NCBI RefSeq assembly: GCF_902635505.1 | Contig: NC_045427.1 | Coordinates: forward strand, 519,955,665 to 520,019,664 | DNA: 64,000 nt | DNA from: Sarcophilus harrisii | Lineage: Eukaryota > Chordata > Mammalia > Dasyuromorphia > Dasyuridae | Direction: 5' to 3' | Part shown: in pieces, positions 1 to 20,110 of the stretch | Layout of the letters: the number at the start of each line of letters is the position of its first letter | Position numbering within the stretch: the stretch's first letter is position 1 | Notes under the pieces: generated by a model | Told to the model about the DNA's origin: nothing | Databases searched by the model: none | Seen by the model: only the letters and a program-made list of their open reading frames with translations | Position numbers and translations under genes: made by a program

Positions 1-224
1 GGATCAATAGAATAAAAAAGTCAGCAAAAAGCTTAACTGAAAAATGACATGAATTGATATTTACCACAGAAATCATCAAATTGGGTATGAAATGAAAGTC
101 TTCAAATAAATAATTCAACATCATAAAGTCAGACAATCTGTTAGTATTTACCTCAAAAACATAAGCTTCCAGGGCCAGAAAGTATGCCCCACCTGGTGAT
201 TAACAAGCAATGTGAGGTGGAATG

Positions 225-400
225 GGGAAAGCAGAGGATTTAGGATACATCGAAGTTTGAATCCTGGCTTGTATACTAATTGGCTGTTTGAACTTTAAGC
301 CTATTTTTTTCATCAGTAAATGGTGATACTGAAACTTCTACTACATACTTCCGGATAATAAGAAAAACTCTTATGAATTATGAATATAACCAATGAAAAC
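225..400 (+). repeat. MIR-type SINE fragment
   Basis: An old MIR-like core in RAB11A intron 4: a stretch resembling 'gtttgaatcctggctt' followed by a degraded 'ctcagtttcc..catctgtaaaatgg' region. Heavily diverged. Confidence 0.55.
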
Positions 401-864
401 ATTTTAAGTTGCCACTAGATATCAATAATTCCTTCTAGAAACCCTACAGGCATAAAAGAATATTCTTCTTTCAACTTTAAGAATCATAACAAAAATTAAA
501 TGGGAAAAAAACAAAACAACTTTCCTCCTCTGAAAATCAGAGTCCTGAAAGAAATGTAGGTGGCAGTGAAATAACTTTTATTCACTTGAGTTCAAATGCT
601 TCCCTACAAGGAGTGCTTTTGATACCACAAGTTTCCTATCACTGCTGATGACATTTTATATATAAAAATATCAATTGATCTGGAGAATAGTAATGTTGAT
701 AAGCTCTCTAATACATCATTTGGTGTCCCCCAAACTAATTTTTCTCTTAAATGAAGCTATGCATTCATGTTCCTTGATGACCCCTTTATTTAAAAAAAAA
801 AAAAAAAAAAATACGAAATGTCACTGCTAGAAGATATCTATCAAATTCTCTAATTTGGTGTCAT

Positions 865-975
865 TCCCCCACCGCCCTCTTATAGACAAGTTAGTGGTAG
901 AGCGAGAACTAGAATCCAGGCTGATTAGCTTTTAATCTGAATCCTATTATTTTTACCTTCTAACATCTCTCAAAA
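865..975 (-). repeat. MIR-like fragment
   Basis: The segment around tagtggtagagcgagaacta resembles the reverse MIR segment 'agtggcagagccgggatt'. It is short and diverged. Confidence 0.4.
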
Positions 976-1489
976 AATTCCAATGGTTCTATATCACCTC
1001 TTGGATAAAATATAAAATCCTCTCATTACCATTCAAAGTCCTTCTTACCTTTGGTCCCCTTGTATAATTCTAGTCTGCTTAATACCTTACTCACCACAGT
1101 ACACTTTGTGTGATCCAATGACAATGTCCTTCTTCCTATTCCTCAAACAAGATACTCCAAATCTCTCCCAACTCTGGGCACTCTCCCCTATGCTTGCAAT
1201 CTCTCCCTTCTCTTCTTTGTCTCCCAGCTTCCTTCATGTCCTACAAAAAGACTTTCCTGATCCACTTCAAATGCTAGTGTCTTTTCTCTGTTGATTATCT
1301 CCAACTTACTCTGTATATAGCTCGTTTGTACACAGTTGCTTGCATGTTGTCATCTCCATTAGACAACAAGCTACCTGATAACAGGACTTCTTTTTTTTTT
1401 TTTTTTGGCCTTTCTTTGTATTTTTAGCACTTAGTACAGTGCCTGAAATACAGCAGGTGTATCATACATGACTGCTGACTTACTGACAG

Positions 1490-1490
<1 letters not shown>
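975..1490 (+). mobile_element. L2 LINE 3' end
   Basis: The end of the L2 reverse-transcriptase region (tggataaaatataaaatcct, then fttcaaagtccttcttacc-like text) is followed by the typical L2 3' tail near 1,370-1,485 (agcacttagtacagtgcctg). A 15-base T run interrupts the tail. The 62-codon open stretch here (1,106-1,294) is LINE text, not a gene. Confidence 0.75.
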
Positions 1491-12188
<10,698 letters not shown>

Positions 12189-12370
12189 GGCGCGTCACTG
12201 GGGGCAGAGGGGCCGGAGCGGCAGTCGGGCGGGGGAGGGGGCGTCACTTCAGGGGGAGCCGAAGCCGGAGCCGCCGCAGAGACTCAGAAGCCGGACGAGG
12301 GTAACGCGCCCCTCCCTGTCCCTGCGCCACTTCCGCCAGCCCTGCCCACCCTCTCTCCCTCCTGGGAAGT

Positions 12371-12378
12371 ACTTCCGG
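12371..12378 (-). promoter_or_regulatory. ETS (GABPA-type) site
   Basis: CCGGAAGT on the minus strand, a perfect ETS core, sits 183 bases upstream of the RAB11A ATG. Such sites commonly lie close to start points of TATA-less housekeeping promoters. Confidence 0.55.
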
Positions 12379-12428
12379 GGACCCGGACTCCACCCTCCCC
12401 GGGCGCGGGTTCTTACTTGTTCTCGCCG

Positions 12429-12450
12429 CCCCCCCCACCCCCCACCCCCC
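12429..12450 (-). promoter_or_regulatory. G-quadruplex motif in RAB11A promoter
   Basis: On the RAB11A sense strand three runs of six to eight G, separated by single T bases, lie about 240 bases upstream of the ATG. The longest run could supply two of the four tracts of a quadruplex. Confidence 0.5.
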
Positions 12451-12716
12451 GCATCGGGCCGGAGCCACTCGGACACGCGCCCGCCGGCCGCCCGCTCCAT
12501 TCGTGTTCTAGTTCGGCGTACTGTGCCGGGAGCAGGGGCGCTCCCCCTACTCACTCTCCCGAAAGCACTGAAGTGAAACCGAGGCAAAGGACTCCCGCAA
12601 ACACACGAACCCACCCCGTTCCCCCCCCCCATAGTCCGGAACTAGGCTCCGGGAACACCTTGCTGAAGAAGAGGAGGGATAGGGCGGGCCTCTTAGCCGG
12701 GGCGGGGCTAGCTCAC

Positions 12717-12722
12717 TATAAG
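12717..12722 (+). promoter_or_regulatory. TATA-like box upstream of the tRNA gene
   Basis: TATAAG begins 35 bases before the first base of the mature tRNA, just after a GC box. Polymerase III tRNA genes mainly use the internal A and B boxes, but an upstream TATA-like element at this distance can assist TFIIIB. It could instead be incidental. Confidence 0.4.
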
Positions 12723-12751
12723 GGGGCCTTGAGCGCCAGTGGCGGTATGGC

Positions 12752-12823
12752 GGTTCCATGGTGTAATGGTTAGCACTCTGGACTCTGAATCCAGCGATCC
12801 GAGTTCAAATCTCGGTGGAACCT
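12752..12823 (+). tRNA. tRNA-Gln, anticodon CTG
   Basis: This 72-base tRNA carries glutamine to CAG codons. The acceptor stem GGTTCCA pairs with TGGAACC over seven base pairs with T as discriminator. The anticodon stem CTGGA/TCCAG closes the loop CTCTGAA, with anticodon CTG at 12,785-12,787. The T arm contains GTTCAAATC, which also serves as the B box, and the A box TGGTGTAATGG is at 12,759-12,769. There is no intron, and CCA is not encoded, as usual in eukaryotes. All stems pair, so the gene looks functional. It lies 563 bases from the RAB11A start codon on the opposite strand, at the edge of the same CpG island. I recall a Gln-CTG tRNA just upstream of human RAB11A too, which suggests an old arrangement. 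Confidence 0.97.
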
Positions 12824-12835
12824 ACCAGGTATACC

Positions 12836-12841
12836 TTTTTT
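12836..12841 (+). terminator. Polymerase III terminator of tRNA-Gln
   Basis: A run of six T starts 13 bases after the tRNA's last base, the standard polymerase III stop signal at a usual distance. Confidence 0.85.
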
Positions 12842-13440
12842 CCAAGACTTCCGGTCGATTCAGTGCTTCCCTTTCTTCTCTCTCCCGTGCCAAACATTCA
12901 TTCAGTCACCGGTGACTAAGTAAGTTCTTTCTCTGGCACCTGATAGGTCCTGGGTTAGGTGCAGAGCTACGTAGGAGCTGAAACACTGGAAAGAGCTAAT
13001 ATTCTTCTTCACAACTATTATTTAAACGTGCTGTGAGTACGGATCTGACCAATAACCTTATGGACATGTCCATGCACAAAGGAAAAAAAGAGCGTTATGC
13101 ACGAAACCTCACTTTCAGGAATAAGTTCACCATGTTCCTTCCACACCTGTCCCGATTGTGTTTCTAAGTCTCTTCGTTCCATTTTTAACGCTTTATTTTT
13201 ATTAAACGTGGAAATATTTATTTATTATATATTTTTAATATATTTATGTTTTTTTTTAATTATATATTAAATAAATAAATATTTTATTAAAAATGGAAAA
13301 TATATTATCTCCTGCATCTCTAGTCTATCACCTCTGTGAAGCGGGAACCATTTCGGCGTGGTCCTCATGTTTGGTGCTGCCACTGAAGTTCGGAGTGCTT
13401 AACCATTTCAAAGCTGTCTGTCTTTAAAGTGTTTTAGTCA
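12842..13440. other. Intergenic sequence after the tRNA
   Basis: Includes a third ETS-like core (ACTTCCGG, 12,848-12,855), a possible old L2 end at about 12,893-12,965, and the AT-rich inverted repeat listed separately. No gene seen. Confidence 0.5.
13212..13284. repeat. AT-rich imperfect inverted repeat
   Basis: Arms 13,212-13,233 and 13,261-13,284 are reverse complements except for a small indel (left aatatttatttattatata, right tatatattaaataaataaat), around a loop of about 27 bases. Confidence 0.7.
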
Positions 13441-13910
13441 TTTTATAAATTGTTCTGGTTCTGAAAGAGCTTACGTTCTACAAGAGGAAAGCAACATGAA
13501 CATAGATAAACACAAACTATATTATATATATGTATGTACACACACACACAAATAGATAAAATATAATATTCGGAGTAAATTCGAATTTTCATCATGGGAA
13601 GGGCGTGTGCTAATGTGGGAGGCGGTATTTGAGTCCTGAAGACTTATCCTATAGGCAATAGAAGCATTGAAGTTTCTTTTCCCAGGGAGTGGCAGCCGTC
13701 AGTCCTGTGCTTTAAAAATATTTCCTGGACATTTCTTGGAGCATAGATTAGAAAAAAAGGCTGGAAGAAATGGAACCAAATTGAGATTAATTCTTTAATT
13801 CAGGAAAAGGTAATGAGGGCCTGAACTAAGTGGATCTGTGAGTTCAACAGGATAGAGACTAGATATAAAAAGAGAGACACCCCCAACTCCCCCAAAAAGA
13901 GTAGAAAGTC
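13440..13910 (-). mobile_element. L2 LINE fragment
   Basis: Minus-strand L2: 'gagcttacgttctacaagag', then further along 'aggaaaaggtaatgagggcc' and 'tgaactaagtgg', which match the reversed reverse-transcriptase region of L2. Confidence 0.65.
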
Positions 13911-13929
13911 AAATATAGACAGGTGAGTG

Positions 13930-14645
13930 AGAGTCAAAGAGTAGAAGATAATTCTCTCCATTCCATGTCTTCCTACTGGGTGTCCCTCAACTCAACTTCT
14001 TACTTCCTAGACTTCCTTGTAAGACTCAGCTCAAATCTTAACTTCTGCAGAAGAGCTTTCCCAGTTCTCACTTCATTTAATATTATTTTCTATTTATTCT
14101 ATATGTAAAAGTATATGTGTTTCTAGCCAGAGATACACATATATTTACATAAAATTTTATAAATGTATAGTTATAGATATAGAAGTATGTTATATCTTAT
14201 CTGTGTTACATATATGTGTACATACACATAGGCATATATAGATTGCTATATACACACATATATAAATATTTTATATATTAAAATATTTTATATTAAATAT
14301 TTATAATTATATAATATATAAAATTTAATTAATTTAAAATATTTTAATTAAATTTAAATTTAATTAGATTTAACATTTATTTTATAATTTAATTTATAAA
14401 TTATTTAATTAGATTTAATATTTTAAAACATATAAAATTTAAATATTAAATATTTTAATATTGAAATAAATATATATGTGTGTGGGTGTGTGTATAAATA
14501 GTTACATGTTGCCTCCCCCCTTAGGATGTGAGTTTCTTGAAGGCAGGGACAATATTTTGTCCTTTCTTTGTATCTCCAGCACTTTACATAGTTCCTGGAA
14601 CATAATAATTAAGTGATTAATAAATATTTGTTGACTGACTGAATG
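13930..14645 (+). mobile_element. L2 LINE 3' end, split by an AT-rich expansion
   Basis: L2 text at 13,940-14,105 (ttgtaagactcagctcaaat) and the L2 3' tail at 14,505-14,645 (cttgaaggcagggacaat, tttgttgactgactgaat) are separated by about 400 bases of almost pure A and T. Confidence 0.7.
14106..14500. repeat. AT-rich low-complexity block
   Basis: Nearly all A and T, with many overlapping palindromes of the ATTTAATTAAAT kind and TA/TG runs. It lies inside the L2 3' end. Confidence 0.85.
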
Positions 14646-14756
14646 ACTTTGAAGTTTCAAATCTATATGACTGGAAGGACAGTGGTTCTATCTACAGAAT
14701 TAAGGAACGAGAAGACAGTTTGAGAAGAAAGATAAGAAATTCTACTTTCATGAAAA

Positions 14757-14965
14757 CAACTAAATTTATAAAGCACTTTAAAGTTTGAAAAGCATTTTTA
14801 TTTGTTATTCTTTTGATCCTCACTACAACCCTAGGAGGTAAATGCCATTCTTATTGACATCTTACAGATACAGATTAAGTGACTTATACAGACAGGATCA
14901 CAGAGTTAGTAAGTTTCTGAAGTATGATTCAAATTCAGATCTTTTCAACTTCAAGTGTAGTTAGT
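14757..14965 (-). repeat. MIR-type SINE
   Basis: Reverse MIR: 'ttttgatcctcactacaacc', 'ctaggaggtaaatgccattc', then 'aagtgacttatacagacagg' and 'atcacagagttagtaagt'. Confidence 0.8.
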
Positions 14966-15059
14966 ACTCAAATTCACTTCATCCGTTCAAATTACAGAAA
15001 CAATTCCCTGCTCATCAACAGTGCATTGTGTACTTTTTCTACAACAATTATAATAGTCC

Positions 15060-15190
15060 ATTTTTATTAACTTTAAAAGCCTGATAGGTAGAATCTCAGT
15101 TGTATTAATTTGTATTTCTAATTATTAATGATTTGGAGCATTTTTTAATATGGCTCTTGACATTTTGAATTTCTTCCTCTGAAAACATCT
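15060..15190 (-). mobile_element. L1 ORF2 fragment
   Basis: 'aattattaatgatttggagc' matches the reversed L1 ORF2 text that elsewhere in this window reads 'gctctaaatcatta.tgatta' (25,640 and 33,270). Confidence 0.7.
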
Positions 15191-15204
15191 TGGGCCATCA
15201 CTAA

Positions 15205-15330
15205 TCATCTTGACTTTAGTCCTGCCACTAAATTTCAAATGACTCACTTAAATCACTTAAATCCGATTCATAAATAAGTCAAGATGTCACACTCGTGGTA
15301 TTATTAGTCTTTGAAAACAAACAACAAATA
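15205..15330 (+). mobile_element. Marsupial SINE with the 'ttcgaaaatgaaggatgaacaa' type tail (first copy)
   Basis: A degraded SINE whose end (cacttaaatccgattcataa, aagtcaagatgtcac, then agtctttgaaaacaaacaac) matches, in opposite orientation, the copies at 46,571 and 59,806. The family name is uncertain. Confidence 0.6.
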
Positions 15331-15384
15331 AGAACAATTTCTTCATGAACCAGCCTTGTGCAGTTTAAGAGCCCCGTAGGACAT

Positions 15385-15415
15385 GTAGTTGGAAATGACC
15401 AACAGATAGCTGGAG

Positions 15416-15460
<45 letters not shown>

Positions 15461-15580
15461 ATAGACATAAGGATAATAGATAAACCCACAGGAATAGATG
15501 AGATAATCAAGAAAATGTATAAAGAAAAGAGAGCCCAAAATGGAGCCCTTGGATACATTGGAATGTGTATGATAAGTCAG
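15385..15580 (-). mobile_element. L2 LINE fragment with TA microsatellite
   Basis: 'cagatagctggagattat' before and 'cataaggataatagataaac', 'ccacaggaatagatgagata', 'aatggagcccttggatac' after a (TA) run match reversed L2 reverse-transcriptase text. The (TA) run covers 15,418-15,457. Confidence 0.65.
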
Positions 15581-15659
15581 CAAACGTGACAAATAATCTT
15601 CACTCAGTGATCACATTGTAGAATCACATAAGAGAATTCCACAATCATCTACTTTAACT

Positions 15660-17559
15660 TTCAAATTTTTCATAGGAAGAAATCATGGCTCAAAAAGATT
15701 AATGAGTTGCCTAAAGTCACACAAGCAAGACTCCTCCCTGAAAGCTCACATTTATAAGACACTCCTTTTAACTTTTGTAAGACCTTTTATCATGGCACCA
15801 TTCCTCCTTCAACACAACCTCTTCCCTAATTCTTTCTTTCATCAATCACAGGGAGGGGAGTTAATTGGGCAGTGTGTTTACTGATTTGTTATGCAACACT
15901 TAGGGTGCCTCCCCACTTTGTAGTGTTTCAAATAGTACATATGAACATACTTATTCACTCTCAGGGGGTGACTCATTCATTCTAACTTTTCCTCAACTTG
16001 ACAGTCTAGGTTCTCATAGGAGGATCACTGCTACATAATTATATTCATGCTTTATTAGGTTCTTGGGGTGTCCTTGTTGAGAGAGGAATATACTTCTACT
16101 TTCCACTTAAGATTTTCAGGCCCAATTGGTACATTTCTGTTTACACACACAACCACTCACATTGATGACATTTATCTCTTAAATATAACCATATTTTTGG
16201 CAATAAAACAAATAGTTTCTCATGTTAAAGTCAATGTATGATTAATAAATATATCCCAATTTATACATACATCTGGGTCATATTTTCTCCACAATTCACT
16301 CAGTATTTGTGGTAGATAGTAGACGCACACTTACAGGAAGCTAACAAAGAAAGCATTAATGAGAAAAAATCACAACTCGATTTCTAAATTTAAGATTTTT
16401 CTTTCTGTCACAGGAGCTATCTTTAAAAATCCTTTGATGAACATAACTTCTGTGTGGAACAAATGTTTTGAACCACTAAGTCCAGTTAATTCACATTGAA
16501 TTTAACAGGTCAATTCACTACATGATTTTTCTGATTCCTCTGCTCAGCAACCAGCTTCTTAACAGCAACACTATTATCAATCACTTCTAGCTTCAAGCTT
16601 GGCTGATGCAGTTCTTAAATATGTCCTTTCATTTCTTCCATTTCTAGGTTCAGGTTCTGGGTTCTTTTTGTGATCAATCCCACCTCAGTTTATGATTAGT
16701 AATCTTGCTCTCATCTTCTGTCTATGATCAGGTAAATTACTTTTGTAATCATAGAAGAGTACCAATATCTGTTTCTTCCTAACAATTTTCAAATTCTTCA
16801 ATATTTCATTTTACAAGTCACTAAAGCCTATTCTAGTCTCCATTTGTTCCAATATTCAATAGCATGTCACATTCAAAAAAGCACCTGCCATCTCAGAACT
16901 CTGAGTCAAAATAGTTGTTTCTCTTAGGACTCTGAATAGATCTATGCCCCAAATAAGAAAACTACCAAAGGTCACTCCTTTAAATAATTATTTATATGAC
17001 TGCCTTAATAAATCATTTGGCTATTAAAAGAACCAAATCAATTATTTAAGTCTATGAAAAAATTTGGTTATTGAATAATAGGAGATTTCTCAAATGGAAG
17101 GTGGAAAGTAGAGAGCAGAAATCAGAGATTTTCTACTGTTGTAATATTCAAATAAATCTATATCTACTTTGAACTCCAAACTAACAACCAGGAGTCAGGA
17201 GCCGTGCAAATTTAGGGCACTGGGAAGGGGACTTATATAAGAGTGCTCTCTAGTGAGCAGTTGAAATACTGCAGGTTTCAGGAAAGTCACCATATGAGTG
17301 TTGAATACCTCCTGAAGAAACCACTTAGCTAGTGGGATGATTACAGAGCTATACGATAACCAAATTATACACTATCCTCTGGAGCAGATTAATTAATTCA
17401 TTCAAGTAAGAGCCTATAAATCTATACATTTTATGAAGCTAGGAATGAGTCAGGTGTTATTTACAATCTTTTTATACAGCATCTTCCCTATGTTACAGTT
17501 ATGCATGTACCTCAATCAACTAGCTGCTAGCCAACTGAACTGAAAGACCCCCAACTCTA
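15660..17559. other. Intergenic, mostly unassigned
   Basis: Begins with a short MIR-like scrap (ctaaagtcacacaagcaaga). The rest is unique-looking AT-rich DNA with no coding signal I can support. Confidence 0.5.
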
Positions 17560-17811
17560 CTGCTTACTACTAGCCTTGTTATTTTGACCAGTTCTTTCAG
17601 CCTTAGGTTCTTCATGTATAAAATGAGGATAGTTACAATTGCACTACCTACCCAATCAAACTGGAAGAATTCATTGTAAGAAATGGACTATGTGCTTTTA
17701 GTGGGCAGAACACTGGACTGAGTCAGAAAGATCTGAATTTACATCTTGCCTCAAATGTTTACCACCTACGTGATGACTCTGGCAATTTATTTAATCTCGT
17801 GGCTTCAGTTT
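17560..17811 (+). repeat. Two MIR/CORE-SINE fragments
   Basis: 'tcttcatgtataaaatgagg' ends a first piece at about 17,640. A second starts near 17,690 (gggcagaacactggactgag) and ends at 17,811, where another SINE begins. Confidence 0.6.
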
Positions 17812-17945
17812 TCAGCTAGGTGATGCAGTGGATGGAATGCCAGACATGGAGTCAGGAAGACTCATCTTCCTGAGTTGACACCTTACTTAGCTTAAGTGAC
17901 CCTGGCCAAATCATTTTGAGTTCCAAATTTTCTCCCTCCGTCACT
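17812..17945 (+). repeat. tRNA-derived marsupial CORE-type SINE
   Basis: 'cagctaggtgatgcagtgga' and 'gagtcaggaagactcatctt' are the family's head; 'gtgaccctggccaaatca' is its body. Confidence 0.75.
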
Positions 17946-17954
17946 TCTCCCCCC

Positions 17955-18290
17955 CAAGACAGTAAGTAATATGATGTGATATGTGTGCAATCATGTAAAA
18001 CATTTTATATTCTTCATGTAGGGAAAGAAGAAACAGACCAAAAGGAAAAAAAACCCACAAAAATAAAGTGAAAATAATATGCTTCACTCTATATTCAGAC
18101 TTCATCACTTATTTCTCTGGATGTAGAAAACATTTTCCATCATGAGTCTTTCGGAACTGGCTTGAAACATTGTATTGATGTGAAGAGTTAAGCCAATCAC
18201 AATTGTTTATCATACAAAGTCACTATAACTGTACAGTTTTCTTCTGGTTCTGCTCACTTCATCAACCCTTTTTTTTAAATTCATACATTC
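17955..18290 (-). mobile_element. L1 3' end
   Basis: Reversed L1 ORF2 end and 3' UTR: 'ttctctggatgtagaaaaca', 'tttccatcatgagtc', 'ctggttctgctcacttcatc'. The same text appears forward at 33,720-33,860. Confidence 0.75.
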
Positions 18291-18489
18291 CATAGACAAC
18301 TTCATTTACTCCACTTCTCCTTTGTAATTTCAAATTTGTAATAAGTTACAACATGCTTAGAATTATCATATATTTCATCCTTTCCCTCTGGGTAATACTA
18401 ATTTTCACTTCTTTGCAGAATATAGTGTTCTTTAATTTGTGGTCATAAAATAACACTGATAGAATATTGGAATAGTATTTAGTTTTTAA

Positions 18490-19440
18490 AATGATTTTAA
18501 AAAATTTATTTTATTTGAAAAAAAAACAGAAAAGGAATACAAAACAACATAAAGCAAAATAAAAGAGAACATTGTTATATGCCCAGCACATCAGGGAGGA
18601 TTCAAAATATATATCAACAAATTATCAGACCAAGAAAGTATATATATATTAATAGAAGAAATTATGCTCATGAATGTCCATTTTTTCTTTACTTCCTTAT
18701 AAATTGTTCTTTGGTTCTCTGCTGTGCACCTTATTTGCTTTATTCTTTTTTCTCCCTTTCATTACCCCAAAACCCCCAAGCAAGCTACAGTTAAGAAAAG
18801 ATATATTCATGTATACATATGTAGATATATACACACATAAACACACTTACATCCCACATACACATACATCTTTCCTATCCCTGCTGACTGTTTAAATTCT
18901 GCTTCATAACTTAACTTACTATTACTTAACCTCCCCCTAACAAAGAATCCCTCCCTTGTCTTCTTTCTTCATCCTTTGTTTCCTTATCTACTCATCTCTC
19001 CCCCCCTTATTTCTTTATAGATTTTGGAGGTCACTATATCCTTCATGGTATATATGTAGCGTTGCCTATTGAACCCATTCCCATTGTGAGTAGGTTTTCA
19101 GAACTACAAGCCTCCTGCCCCTCTAATGTCTCTTTGTCTATTCTTCCTTTGCATCTCATTCGTATAACAGCATTACTATTTTTACCTTAATTCTGCCAAT
19201 CTTTTTTTTTTTTTTGAGCTTCCCTATTGTTAATGTGTATCTTAAACATACAGTATACCTGTTCTTTTCCTACTGCTTAATTCTGACTCCAACACATCAC
19301 TGTGCAGTATTTTACCAAGATCTGTTGATCCATCTGTTTGAATCTCTGTCCATCTATTCTATTAATCTATTTTCCCAAACTTTACCACGAATGCAGTTCA
19401 GAGTTCTTCCATACAGAAGATTTAAAAATAATAAGAGAGA
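18490..19440 (-). repeat. Unclassified interspersed repeat, copy 1
   Basis: 18,490-18,680 is repeated at 41,622-41,855 (shared words: cagaaaaggaatacaaaaca, aaaacattgt.atgccccagca-like text, attaccagaccaagaaagta). The remainder to 19,440 is pyrimidine-rich. It may be the antisense of an L1-type 3' region, because the first part is A-rich in the same way as an L1 end; orientation is tentative. Confidence 0.45.
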
Positions 19441-19485
19441 TAACAATTGATCTGTTTAAAAATAAGAGAGATAACAATCGATCTG
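19421..19485. repeat. Tandem duplication, about 32 bases twice
   Basis: 19,421-19,454 and 19,455-19,485 are the same unit (tttaaaaataa, gagagataacaat, gatctg), differing by one 3-base indel and one base. They lie exactly at the boundary between the unclassified repeat and the L1 fragment. Confidence 0.85.
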
Positions 19486-20110
19486 GATTGACAATATAAT
19501 AAAGAGGATGAGACTGTCTAAATTAATTTAGAGACAGTGCTACAGTAGTCCAACTACCAAGGAATTATTTTATAGCACTAGACAAAATTATCTGGAGGAC
19601 CAAAAAGTTGAGAATCTTAAGGGAAATGATTTTAAAAAAAGGTAGGAAGGAAGGAGACCTGGCAGTTCTAGATTTCAAATGATACTATAAAACAAAAATC
19701 ATCAAAACAATTTGGCACTAGTTTTAAAAAAAAAGTTGATCAGTGAAGAGAATAAATGCATAGAACCAAAAATAATCAAATTTAATAGCACAGTATTCAG
19801 AACAAACAATATGGCTATAATATTATAAAAGAAGATAACTTTAAAAGACAAGAACTCTGATCATTGCTCTCAATTACAGAAGACTGATAATGAATCTTGC
19901 TTTATGTCTTTTCGCAGAGACATAGATTATAAATTCATAAAAAGACATACATTCTGGGACACAACCAAAGTGTGAATTTCTTTTTGCTTGGTTATGTTTG
20001 TTACATAGGAGGGCTTTTATTTTGGTAGGAAGGGGTAAAGAGTTGAAGAGAAGAAGAGGGGCAATAAAAAAAAATGACTAAAAAAGAAAATGTAAATGGA
20101 AAATTTTAAA
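19460..20110 (+). mobile_element. L1 ORF2 fragment with 3' region
   Basis: 'attgacaatataataaagag', 'aggaattattttatagcact', 'gatactataaaacaaaaatc' match the late part of marsupial L1 ORF2. From about 19,860 the text switches to an L1-type 3' UTR (cagaagactgataatgaatc, ttgcttggttatgtttgtta), implying an internal deletion or two joined pieces. Confidence 0.7.
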
